This document shows positions 46,428 through 54,231 of a stretch of 64,000 nucleotides of DNA, one piece after another. Positions within the stretch are counted from its first letter, which is position 1. Every line of letters begins with the position of its first letter. Position numbers and translations under genes: made by a program. The DNA comes from Acidobacteria bacterium Ga0074141 (GTDB taxonomy: Bacteria; Acidobacteriota; Blastocatellia; Pyrinomonadales; Pyrinomonadaceae), in NCBI GenBank assembly GCA_001464665.1, contig LNDP01000024.1, positions 372,001 through 436,000 of the forward strand. Reading direction: 5' to 3'. The notes under the pieces are model-generated. The model searched no databases, was not told the origin of the DNA, and worked only from the letters and a program-made list of their open reading frames with translations.

Positions 46428-47393
46428 CTAGTCTCCGAGGTGCTTGCCCGGAACCAGATAGTGTCTCACATAATCGGCAACGGCCGAATCGAGCGGGGTT
46501 GTCTCGGCCGTATGGCCGGAATCGCGGGTGCGGGTGAGATCAGCTTGGGTGTGATATTGATATCGGTCGCGGAGGTGCTCGGGCATGTCGATGAACTCGA
46601 CGTTCCGCGGCAGGTCGAGAGCCTTGAAGATCGCATTGGCAAGCGCGTTCCAGGTGTTCATCCGACCGGAACCGACGTTAAAAAGCCCGCCCGTCTTGCT
46701 TTCCAAGAAATGCAGCGTCATTTCAACCGCATCTTTGACATAAACAAAATCCCGGCCGAACTCGCCATCGGCATAGTCGGGGTTTGCACTCTTGAAAAGC
46801 TGCAGTTTGCCGGTCGCATTAATCTGATCGAACGCCTTGTTCACCAGCGAGCGCATGTCGCCCTTGTGATCCTCATTCGGACCAAAGACGTTGAAATACT
46901 TCAAGCCGACGATCCGGTCGAAGAGCCCGTTGCGGGCCGCCCATTGATCAAAGAGATGCTTCGAATAGCCGTAAACATTCAACGGCCGGAGCTTGCCCAA
47001 ATGCTCAAAACCATCTTCCATTCCTGCCGAGCCGTCGCCGTAGGTCGCCGCCGATGAAGCGTAAATAAACCGTATATCATTCTTCACCGCCCAACGGGCA
47101 AGGTCCTGTGTGTAGTGATAATTATTGCGGATCATATAGTCCGCGTCGGTCTCGGTCGTCGAGGAACACGCCCCGAGGTGAAAGACCGCATCGGCATCCT
47201 TGAACTCATCAAGGTCGTCCATGAGGTCGTAGGCATCGATGTAATCCGCAAACCGGAGCGGCACCAGATTCTTCCATTTGTCCGTTTCGTCCATCACATC
47301 GGCGATCAGGATGTCGTCCACGCCCATCTCGTTCAGCCGCCAGACAACAGCACTCCCAATAAACCCCGCCCCGCCGGTAACAATTATCTTCAT
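46428..47393 (-). CDS. hldD: ADP-glyceromanno-heptose 6-epimerase
   Basis: 321 residues from the ATG at 47393 (MKIIVTGGAGFIGSAV). Rossmann GGAGFIGSAVV, the Ser in YASSAATYGDG and catalytic YGYSKHLFDQ; GVSRMNTW-like C-terminus (GSGRMNTWNALAN). Makes L,D-heptose for the lipopolysaccharide inner core, which implies an outer membrane. Divergent from the DUF433 gene with about 33 bp between. Confidence 0.94.
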   Translation of the reverse strand: MKIIVTGGAGFIGSAVVWRLNEMGVDDILIADVMDETDKWKNLVPLRFADYIDAYDLMDDLDEFKDADAVFHLGACSSTTETDADYMIRNNYHYTQDLARWAVKNDIRFIYASSAATYGDGSAGMEDGFEHLGKLRPLNVYGYSKHLFDQWAARNGLFDRIVGLKYFNVFGPNEDHKGDMRSLVNKAFDQINATGKLQLFKSANPDYADGEFGRDFVYVKDAVEMTLHFLESKTGGLFNVGSGRMNTWNALANAIFKALDLPRNVEFIDMPEHLRDRYQYHTQADLTRTRDSGHTAETTPLDSAVADYVRHYLVPGKHLGD

Positions 47394-47426
47394 ATTCGAC
47401 CCTGCTTTGGATATAATACTCTCGTT

Positions 47427-47675
47427 ATGAATGATCAGGAATTGCTCGAAAGGATAACGCTCGATCCCAAGGTACTCGCCGGAAAGCCGGTGATCCGCGG
47501 CACTCGCCTTTCGGTCGAGTTCATTCTCAATTTGCTCGCCCACGGTACGACCGTCGCCGAAATCGTCGAAGAATATAAGGGACTAATGGAGGAAGACATC
47601 AGAGCCTGTCTTTTCTTCGCCGGGGAATCCTTGAGCAGAGCCGACTTCATGCCCCTTGTACTGGAGCCCGCTTGA
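47427..47675 (+). CDS. DUF433 antitoxin-like protein, orphan
   Basis: 82 residues. LDPKVLAGKPVIRGTRLSVE and LLAHGTTVAEIVEEYKGLME are the DUF433 (MazE-like/VapB-like) pattern; GESLSRADFMPLV is the tail. The partner toxin (usually a DUF5615 PIN-like protein beginning MRFLxDE) is absent, but ATGCGATTGCCGACTTAA directly overlaps its stop. TATAAT lies at 47412-47417, so the mRNA may be leaderless or nearly so. Confidence 0.8.
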   Translation: MNDQELLERITLDPKVLAGKPVIRGTRLSVEFILNLLAHGTTVAEIVEEYKGLMEEDIRACLFFAGESLSRADFMPLVLEPA

Positions 47676-47692
47676 TGCGATTGCCGACTTAA
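47675..47692 (+). pseudogene. Possible remnant of a toxin gene start (MRLPT)
   Basis: ATG CGA TTG CCG ACT TAA, overlapping the antitoxin stop by one base (TGATG), reads MRLPT then stop. DUF5615-type toxins often start MR-hydrophobic and sit exactly here. Six codons only, so this is suggestive, not proof. Confidence 0.25.
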
Positions 47693-47720
47693 TTTACCGG
47701 GCGGTACCCAAAAGCGACTG

Positions 47721-48707
47721 ATGAATAATTTTATCGCCACAATTCCGCTTTTCGCATTTTTTCTCGCGGGCTGCCATTACCCAAATGTCGCCGCCGATGC
47801 CGCAGTTTTTACTAACGTCTCAGCGGTTAAACCCGCTTTACCGTCGGAGAACAGCAAAAAAAGTGATCAAGACTATCGGGGCGCCTTGGATAACATTTGG
47901 ATTGACGATGACACGTATCAATACGAAGGTGTCTCGATCAATCGTTATTGCGAAGACGGCGACGCAATTGCAGATCAGGTTCCAGAATGTGCCCTTGAAG
48001 TCTCATATCAAAAGCGAATCGTCTATTCCTCTGGTGCTCCGGATTCCCGGAAACACTGGCTCAAGTACGGGTTCAAGGACCTTCTCGGCAAAAAGAACAA
48101 ACAACTTATCGTTTTCAGCTACTCTGGCGGAGCTCATTGCTGTTACGACTACGTGATATTCGATCTTACACCGAAGCCTAAGGTGATTTACGATTCCTCA
48201 CAATTCAACTCTGCAAACGAGATCGGCAATGAACTCGTTCCCGTCGATATAGATGGTGACGGAACCTTTGAGTTTTACCAACACGTGATGGCGTTTGATT
48301 ACATGGGATCGGGTGGCCATGCCACAGCGACATTCCCGCCCGCAATATTTGCATACCATCAGGCAAAGCATAAGTATGTTTTAGCAACGAAGGCATATCC
48401 TGATTTCGTCCTGAAACTACTGGGCGACCCAATGGAGAGGTTGCGGCAGTGGGATTATGAAAACCGAAAGACTAGCCGTTCATGGTCAGAGGATGAGCTG
48501 AGAGAAGTCGCGGTTCGGGATGTTTTTCTTTTCTGGGTTTACGCAGGAAAGAAGGACGAGGCATGGGAATACTTCAAAAAGAACTACCGAACCGAGGAAG
48601 GCGACAAGTACCAGGACAAGTTTCGAGATCAGTTCATCGAAGAGTTTGAGCTGCTATTCAAAAAGGATCCAACTTACTTGTCGATCTACGGCAATCAAAC
48701 CCGCTAG
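47721..48707 (+). CDS. Lipoprotein, unknown function, accessory
   Basis: 328 residues. Signal segment MNNFIATIPLFAFFLAG with lipobox LAGC. The body is beta-rich and has VFSYSGGAHCCYDYVIF-type (GGAHCCYD) and DIDGDGTFEF motifs; the latter resembles FG-GAP/EF-hand calcium sites. I cannot name the family. More AT-rich than flanking SDR and epimerase genes by eye, between hldD/DUF433 and the SDR gene. Confidence 0.65.
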   Translation: MNNFIATIPLFAFFLAGCHYPNVAADAAVFTNVSAVKPALPSENSKKSDQDYRGALDNIWIDDDTYQYEGVSINRYCEDGDAIADQVPECALEVSYQKRIVYSSGAPDSRKHWLKYGFKDLLGKKNKQLIVFSYSGGAHCCYDYVIFDLTPKPKVIYDSSQFNSANEIGNELVPVDIDGDGTFEFYQHVMAFDYMGSGGHATATFPPAIFAYHQAKHKYVLATKAYPDFVLKLLGDPMERLRQWDYENRKTSRSWSEDELREVAVRDVFLFWVYAGKKDEAWEYFKKNYRTEEGDKYQDKFRDQFIEEFELLFKKDPTYLSIYGNQTR

Positions 48708-48792
48708 AAAGAACCAGATTTCATTCGATAAAATACCCGTTGTTGCTCAGTCTCACCATCCAGTGTCGCAACACCTCCGCCCGCTTCAATAG

Positions 48793-49629
48793 TTATGTCT
48801 CCTTCAGCTTCCCGCGGCTGATGGCGTTTGCGATTGCAAGATAGCGTTTCGGGAAAAGGCGTTGTATCCAGCTTAGGAGTTGAGCGTCGGGGCCGACGAT
48901 GATTCGCGGGCTGCGTTTCTTGATGCCCTTGATGATTATCTCGGCGGCGCGGTCGGGCTTTGTGGTTGAAAGGTTTCGGTTCATCCGTTTCAGTCGGCGT
49001 TCGATCTCGTCGGCGGTGTGCTCGGTGTTTGCGGCGATGCGGGCACTGTTTGCGATGTTGGTCCGGACTCCGCCGGGATGGACCGACGAAACGACGATGT
49101 TCGTCCCTTCAAGCTCGTGCCGCAAGGCCTCCGTAAACCCGCGTACCGCAAACTTGCTCGCACAATAGGCCGCTTGTCCGGGCGGGGCGACCAGCCCGAA
49201 TAGGCTCGAGATATTAACGATGTGAGCCGACTGCTCTTTCTCAAGATGCGGCAGGAAGAGCTTCGTCCCGTGGACCACGCCCCAGAAATTAACGCCCATC
49301 AGCCATTCGATCTCATCGAGCGTAACTTCCCTTAGCGTGCCGCCGAGCGCGACTCCCGCGTTGTTGATCACATGCGTAACGCGGCCGTGCTCGCGGATCA
49401 CATCATCAACGAAAGCCTGCATCGCTTCACTGTCCGAAACATCCACAATGTGCGTCGTCACCTTTGCCGTGCCGCCGATCGCCGCTGCCGTTTCGTCAAG
49501 ACCCTCGCGGTTCACATCGGCCAAAGCCAGCCCCGAAATGCCCTCGTCCGCGAGCCGCTTTGCCAATGCCCGCCCGATGCCCGAACCGGCACCTGTCACC
49601 ACCGCAACGCTATCTTTCCTAAGTGTCAT
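48793..49629 (-). CDS. Short-chain dehydrogenase/reductase
   Basis: 278 residues. TGAGSGIGRALA loop, NNAG (INNAGVALGG), catalytic Ser in VNISSLFGLV, YCASK. The C-terminal extension with a basic stretch (KKRSPRIIVGPD) is typical for the SDR family that sits with Baeyer-Villiger-type monooxygenases. Stop/start overlap with the monooxygenase gene (ATGA), so the two form an operon and may act in sequence on a ketone/alcohol pair. Confidence 0.9.
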   Translation of the reverse strand: MTLRKDSVAVVTGAGSGIGRALAKRLADEGISGLALADVNREGLDETAAAIGGTAKVTTHIVDVSDSEAMQAFVDDVIREHGRVTHVINNAGVALGGTLREVTLDEIEWLMGVNFWGVVHGTKLFLPHLEKEQSAHIVNISSLFGLVAPPGQAAYCASKFAVRGFTEALRHELEGTNIVVSSVHPGGVRTNIANSARIAANTEHTADEIERRLKRMNRNLSTTKPDRAAEIIIKGIKKRSPRIIVGPDAQLLSWIQRLFPKRYLAIANAISRGKLKET

Positions 49630-51185
49630 TTGAATTCCATCGTCCCGTCATCGAGCCGGCCGTAGCGAAGCATCCGCAGGTCCTTGGCATAATTCTGATG
49701 CAGCCGCCAAGGGTGCTTCGATCCCTGGCTCGGTATCTCGCCGAGTGCTCGGAGCACATAGCCGGAGTTGAAATCGAGTGCCGGTTCGCGAGTAATTGTG
49801 TCGTCATTTAGCCGCGGCGTGCAGCACCGAAATCCGTTCGCGTCCATGTGCTTTATCAGCCGGCAAACGTATTCGCTCGTCAGGTCGCACTTGAGCGTCC
49901 AAGAGGCGTTCGTGTAGCCAAACGCCTGCGCCAGATTCGGCACATCGTTGTACATCATCCCTTTGTAGGCGATCTTTTCGGAGTGAATGACCGGTTCGCC
50001 GTCGACAACGACCCTCAGCCCATCCATCAATTTGAGGACAAGTCCGGTGGCAGTCACGACGATGTCTGCCTCAATCTCTTCGCCATTTGTGAGCCGCACA
50101 CCGGTCTTTGTAAAGGTCTCGATCTCGGCCGTCACGACCGATGCCTTCCCTTCACGGATCGCCGCAAAAAGGTCCGAATCCGGCACGAGGCAAAGCCGCT
50201 GGTCCCAGGGCTTATAGCTCGGCCGGAAATGCTCGAGCTGCTCCTCGCCGAGTTCGGCCCGGACGCCTTTCTCGATCAGCCGCTTCATCGCCGAAGGCCG
50301 CTTTTTCGCGAGGCCGTAAAAGAACATCTGCCGCAGCACGTTCTTCCAACGCGTCGCTGCATAGGCCGCCTTTGCCGGCAGAACTCTGCGAAGCGCGTTC
50401 GCGATGCGGTCCTGCGAAGGCATTGAAACAACATACGTCGGCGAACGCTGGAGCATCGTTACGTGCGAGGCCGTCGCCGCCATCGCCGGCACAAGCGTTA
50501 CGGCGGTCGCCCCGCTTCCGATAACAAGCACGCGCTTGCCCGCATAGTCGAGCCCCGCCGGCCACTTCTGCGGATGCACCACCGTGCCCTCGTAATCCCC
50601 AAACCCCGCCCACTCCGGCGTATAGCCCTCTTCGTATTTGTAGTAACCAGTGCACAGATAAAGAAAACTGCAGGTGAAGGTCGCTCTGTCAGAACCGCCT
50701 GCGTCAGCGGGCGGCCAGTTCGTTGGTATGCTTGCATCTCCGCGTCGCCGCGTCTCCCCCTCTCTTTCTCCCCAAGTCTCCTCTTCTCCTTTTCTCCCAT
50801 TCTCCGCGTCACCGCGTCGCAGCAACTCCACCTCAACCGTCCACTTAGCTTCCTCCGAACTCCACTCCGCCCGCCGCACCCGATGCCCATACCTGATCTC
50901 TTTCTCAAGGTCATACTCGCGGGCCGTCTCGCGGATGTAGTTCAAGATCGCCGGCCCGTCGGCGATCGCTTTCTGCTCTTTCCACGGCCGAAACCGATAC
51001 CCGAGCGTGTACATATCCGAATCCGACCGCACACCCGGATACCGAAACAAATCCCAAGTCCCGCCGCTCGCCTCGCGGCCCTCAAGTATCGCAAACCGCT
51101 TCCCCGGCAGCTCCATCCGCAAATGCGCACCGGCCCCGATCCCCGAAAGCCCCGCACCGATAATTAGGACGTCAAAATGTTCCAT
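49626..51185 (-). CDS. Flavin-containing (Baeyer-Villiger-type) monooxygenase with in-frame repeat insertion
   Basis: 519 residues from the ATG at 51185 (MEHFDVLIIGAGLSGIGAG). FAD loop GAGLSGIGAGAHL, second nucleotide site VLVIGSGATAVTL, and the family fingerprint FxGxxxHxxxW-like KWPAGLDYAGKRV region; C-terminal half as in FMO-like proteins. Residues about 117-166 (LRRGDAENGRKGEEETWGER and following) look foreign; 50688-50835 carries dispersed repeats. The 5' end has a fragmentary copy at 51335-51381. Confidence 0.85.
   Translation of the reverse strand: MEHFDVLIIGAGLSGIGAGAHLRMELPGKRFAILEGREASGGTWDLFRYPGVRSDSDMYTLGYRFRPWKEQKAIADGPAILNYIRETAREYDLEKEIRYGHRVRRAEWSSEEAKWTVEVELLRRGDAENGRKGEEETWGEREGETRRRGDASIPTNWPPADAGGSDRATFTCSFLYLCTGYYKYEEGYTPEWAGFGDYEGTVVHPQKWPAGLDYAGKRVLVIGSGATAVTLVPAMAATASHVTMLQRSPTYVVSMPSQDRIANALRRVLPAKAAYAATRWKNVLRQMFFYGLAKKRPSAMKRLIEKGVRAELGEEQLEHFRPSYKPWDQRLCLVPDSDLFAAIREGKASVVTAEIETFTKTGVRLTNGEEIEADIVVTATGLVLKLMDGLRVVVDGEPVIHSEKIAYKGMMYNDVPNLAQAFGYTNASWTLKCDLTSEYVCRLIKHMDANGFRCCTPRLNDDTITREPALDFNSGYVLRALGEIPSQGSKHPWRLHQNYAKDLRMLRYGRLDDGTMEFK
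50688..50835. repeat. Dispersed repeats inside the monooxygenase gene
   Basis: 50688-50728 is copy 2 of the palindromic repeat at 27257 (GTCAGAACCGCCTGCGTCAG, then CGGGCGGCCAGTTCGTTGGT). 50735-50835 is C/T-rich in 7-base steps (TCTCCCC, CTCTCTT, TCTCCCC and so on). Together they add about 50 residues at a surface loop; the frame is kept. Confidence 0.75.
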
Positions 51186-51190
51186 AAACC

Positions 51191-51334
51191 GGAGAGCGGA
51201 CACTCCTGTCCGCATGAGTGCGAAGCACGAAAAAAGCCTTCGCGATTCGGGAGCTTAAGTTAGCCTCGCGACTCTAAACGCCGGCCTTATCTCGCCGGAG
51301 GAACCGGCGATGCGGACAAGAGCGTCCTCACTCC
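51191..51334. repeat. MITE-like palindromic element at the monooxygenase 5' end
   Basis: 144 bp with inverted ends: GGAGAGCGGACACTCCTGTC at the left and (reverse complement of the right end) GGAGTGAGGACGCTCTTGTC, 21 of 25 matching by hand including CCGCAT. No coding capacity. It separates the intact monooxygenase start from the fragment at 51335 and is the only DNA between them. Confidence 0.7.
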
Positions 51335-51381
51335 ATCCCCGAAAGCCCAGCACCAACAATGAGCACATCAATGTGTTCCAT
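51335..51381 (-). pseudogene. Fragment of the monooxygenase 5' end
   Basis: Reads MEHIDVLIVGAGLSG from an ATG at 51381, against MEHFDVLIIGAGLSG in the intact gene; 7 of 15 codons differ, 5 synonymously. The interior 14 bases are identical and the copy ends at the MITE-like element. The KAP gene's stop codon (51368-51370) lies inside the fragment in a different frame. Confidence 0.88.
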
Positions 51382-53509
51382 TTCGGAAGTGATCGACAAA
51401 TGTCCTCGCGAATTCTATAGCTTTCTCATTCAGCCCAGTTTTACTTGAATCACACAAAATGTCAGTTTCTAATCGTTGCACAACCTGTTCCAAGTTCGTG
51501 ACACTGGACAAAATAGCAAATAGGTTGACATTTCTGGCAATAGAGAATGTAAAGCCACTCTGACCGCCCACATCGAAACGAACGAATGCCCCAAGGCACT
51601 TTAAAAGAGAAACTGAATTGGTCGAAATCAACTTCTCAAGATGCGCTGACAACGAATCCGCCCCATTGAGAAACCAAAACATGTAAAGCTCCTGGGACCA
51701 GCCAAAATCCAATTCTTCAAAAGGAGATTCCGGTGCCAGATTAGCCAATCGCTTAACAAGCACGCAATTCACTTTCCGCTCCATACCCTCGGAAATGACG
51801 ACGAACCCTTTCTCTGTCGTTTCGATTTTATCGCCGAACGCACGCATCATATCGGCAAGCTGGTATGCGTAAATAGGGTCGGGCGTATTCTTGATTAGTT
51901 CCTCAAGAACGGTAACCCTTGTCTCCTCAGGAATCCGTCGAACCAAATGCATGTGCAATCTGGCAATCTGGCTGCGAGTTCCAAAACCAAGCACCGAATC
52001 GTCGGGATGCGATTGCGGAAAAGACTTGCTCAAGCCGGACAATCCTTTGGCCAGTGTGGTTGCAGTTTGTTCATCGAGCGTACCTTCGTGCAGTCGTAGC
52101 TTATTGATCAGAGTGTCGAACCGCGAAGGTGTTTCTTCAATAAATTTACGAATATGTTCTTCTACATATTTTGCATCTTTGTCAGGAATCGCCTTAAGAA
52201 ATCCAACAACTTCTATATCGCTGATGTCATAGGGTTGAATACCGTACGAGAAATAACGCCAGAAATACTCTCGCGTTGATAGCCGTTTACTCTTAACGGC
52301 GTCTTCATCGCTAAACGTAACATACGGACGGGATAATGCTTCCAACCCACTGAGTCCAGGAAAAAGGTCTTGTAACAGAAGCTCGATTCCAGATCGCGAA
52401 CTTTCTGGAAATGCTCTGAGCGAAGACCGTATTGCATCATTGATCTCTTCCCCGATTTTGTCGTCTTTTCTGCCAAGAATCTCGTCGCCGACGGTGTACA
52501 GAAGTATCTTTTCCCCGTATTCCCTTAGAGTTCGGTGAAGGTCTGGATAAAAGACCTTTATTCCCTCCAAGAAAATCAGATCTGTCGGATTTACTTCACC
52601 TTTCAGGATTGGAAGACCGAAGGCGATTGCATTGTTGAACCTCTTAACCAGTCTTGGTGATGCAATACGCGGACGAAATGCCTTGGCGAAATACTCAGAG
52701 AATCGTTTGTTGTCATTTTCGGTCGTCTCAATGCTATTTGAATCAAGTATGGCATTGATCCCGTCAACCATCATTTGCGCCAATACATGGCCGCTTGCTG
52801 GCGGTAAAGGCAATGAGACTTGGACGATTTTCTCAAGAAATTTGCGGCCGGATTCCGTTGAATTCCCGAACTTGATACTAAGTGCCTCGGCCACACGCGT
52901 TTCGTCGAAAGAAACTACATAGGCGGTATAAGGGAACGACGCAGATAATTTTATGAGCCGGAAGACCGACTGAATTTCATCTACATCAAGTCGATCAATG
53001 TCGTCCATCAAAATCACGACCCATTTCTTCTGCTCGTCCAGTGCATCATTTATGCGATTTCGTAAATCTTCAATCGCTGGTTCTGATAGAACAGCCAGAA
53101 CGCCACTTGCAGCTTTCTCACCATCAATGCCGAACATGCTCAGAACCCCAGCCATTTTGGCTTTTGCCCGCAACCACGCTCCCAACTTCTCTTTTGTTGT
53201 TTCAATTTCAACACCGAGAGTCGAAGCGAGAGTTAAGTAAAAATTGCGAAGTAAAGATTCTTCGCCAGTGAACCGCCACGGATTAAACTCGATAATCAGG
53301 GAGTTCTCTGCGGCCAATCGACCCTGAATCATATTTAGAACAGACGTCTTACCTTCACCCCAAGGTGCGGTAATTCCTATAACAACACTCGAAGGATCTT
53401 TTCGATGCAGTATCGTTTCTGCTATTCGGTGCGCAAACTGGACGCGGGCAAATTTGTCTTCGGATGCCGAGGCAATTGGCTCATCAGACTCAATTTTCGT
53501 TTTCTCCAT
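51368..53509 (-). CDS. KAP-family P-loop NTPase, accessory
   Basis: 713 residues from the ATG at 53509 (MEKTKIESDEPIASASED); the frame is open to 53638 but this upstream part crosses the deoxyhypusine-synthase fragment. Walker A GITAPWGEGKTSVLN, FNPWRFTGEESLLRNF, Walker B WVVILMDDIDRLD. KAP NTPases of phages and bacteria include PifA-type phage-exclusion proteins. Usual KAP membrane helices between Walker A and B are not evident, so this one may be soluble. AT-richer than neighbours. Flanked by fragments of both neighbours: monooxygenase 5' on one side and deoxyhypusine-synthase-like 3' on the other. Confidence 0.88.
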   Translation of the reverse strand: MEKTKIESDEPIASASEDKFARVQFAHRIAETILHRKDPSSVVIGITAPWGEGKTSVLNMIQGRLAAENSLIIEFNPWRFTGEESLLRNFYLTLASTLGVEIETTKEKLGAWLRAKAKMAGVLSMFGIDGEKAASGVLAVLSEPAIEDLRNRINDALDEQKKWVVILMDDIDRLDVDEIQSVFRLIKLSASFPYTAYVVSFDETRVAEALSIKFGNSTESGRKFLEKIVQVSLPLPPASGHVLAQMMVDGINAILDSNSIETTENDNKRFSEYFAKAFRPRIASPRLVKRFNNAIAFGLPILKGEVNPTDLIFLEGIKVFYPDLHRTLREYGEKILLYTVGDEILGRKDDKIGEEINDAIRSSLRAFPESSRSGIELLLQDLFPGLSGLEALSRPYVTFSDEDAVKSKRLSTREYFWRYFSYGIQPYDISDIEVVGFLKAIPDKDAKYVEEHIRKFIEETPSRFDTLINKLRLHEGTLDEQTATTLAKGLSGLSKSFPQSHPDDSVLGFGTRSQIARLHMHLVRRIPEETRVTVLEELIKNTPDPIYAYQLADMMRAFGDKIETTEKGFVVISEGMERKVNCVLVKRLANLAPESPFEELDFGWSQELYMFWFLNGADSLSAHLEKLISTNSVSLLKCLGAFVRFDVGGQSGFTFSIARNVNLFAILSSVTNLEQVVQRLETDILCDSSKTGLNEKAIEFARTFVDHFRNGTH

Positions 53510-53523
53510 ATCCCGGTGAATTT

Positions 53524-53610
53524 CTACCACCCCAAAATATACGCAAACATCAGCGGGGCGACCATCGAGGCGTCTGATTCGACTATGAATTTTGGCGTTA
53601 AGACTTCGAG
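53524..53610 (-). pseudogene. Fragment of the deoxyhypusine-synthase-like 3' end
   Basis: Reads LEVLTPKFIVESDASMVAPL then MFAYILGW and TAG, against LEASTPKFIVESDASIVAPL, MFAYVLGW, TAG in the intact gene. Of 29 codons 10 differ: 6 synonymous, 4 conservative amino-acid changes. Its stop lies 14 bp from the KAP start codon, giving KAP the position of a downstream gene of the donor locus. Confidence 0.93.
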
Positions 53611-53650
53611 ATTGCCATCCACGTTCGTCTAACTCCACCTTACGGCGAGA

Positions 53651-53965
53651 TCAGCTTTCCAATCCCAAGTCCCTAAGAAGTTTTCTAAGTCTAGCCGGGT
53701 CCCGGCGATCATCGAGGACAGCGTAAATCTGAATCTCGTCGTTCTCTTTAAGGTAATAGACCGAAAAGGGAAATCTCTTGCAAACCATTCGATGAAACGG
53801 CGTGCCTTCGTAGATCTGATGGACACCGCCGAAGACCTTAAGTGAACGTAGATCAGACATGACCGAACTCAAAAAGTACGCTCCAAGACCGGCTTCCTGC
53901 CGGTCATAAAACCGAATACCATCGGCAATGGTCCGGCGGGCTGACCGAAGGACTCGGATGTTCAT
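53651..53965 (-). CDS. ParE/RelE-family toxin
   Basis: 104 residues. RVLRSARRTIADGIRFYDRQ, GTPFHRMVCKRFPFSVYYLK and IYAVLDDRRDPARL fit the ParE-type fold (alpha hairpin and beta sheet with basic/aromatic residues at the active edge). Overlaps the antitoxin by 4 bp (ATGA). Cellular target (gyrase or mRNA) not determinable by eye. Confidence 0.88.
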   Translation of the reverse strand: MNIRVLRSARRTIADGIRFYDRQEAGLGAYFLSSVMSDLRSLKVFGGVHQIYEGTPFHRMVCKRFPFSVYYLKENDEIQIYAVLDDRRDPARLRKLLRDLGLES

Positions 53966-54183
53966 CTTAGATCGCTTCGGAGTTCGTCTTCGAGTTCATC
54001 GAGAGTGATGAACGAATCTTCGCCTTTTGCGACGGCCCTTTGCCGGTCAGCGAGATATTCACGATGCCAATCCGGCGGTTCGCTTAAATTCGTCTCGCTC
54101 ATGTCCTTCCATAGCTCTTCCATCAACTCGATCTTCTGAGCAGGAGTCATCTTGCTGATCTCAGGGATAGTTTGAACTGTCAT
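53962..54183 (-). CDS. Addiction-module antitoxin (PF09720-type)
   Basis: 73 residues. SKMTPAQKIELMEELWKDMS matches the small addiction-module family; the C-terminal helix (GEDSFITLDELEDELRSDLR) wraps the toxin. No DNA-binding domain is obvious. With the toxin it forms a ParDE-type module between the intact synthase gene (stop 54232) and its 3' copy. Confidence 0.88.
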   Translation of the reverse strand: MTVQTIPEISKMTPAQKIELMEELWKDMSETNLSEPPDWHREYLADRQRAVAKGEDSFITLDELEDELRSDLR

Positions 54184-54231
54184 AAGCGTATTCTAACACC
54201 AGACATTTGAGGTCGATAAAATTTTTTGCGG

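Noticed and set aside
53510-53638. Upstream extension of the KAP gene (43 codons)
   Set aside because: It is antisense-like reading of the deoxyhypusine-synthase fragment; the ATG at 53509 starts the family-like sequence.
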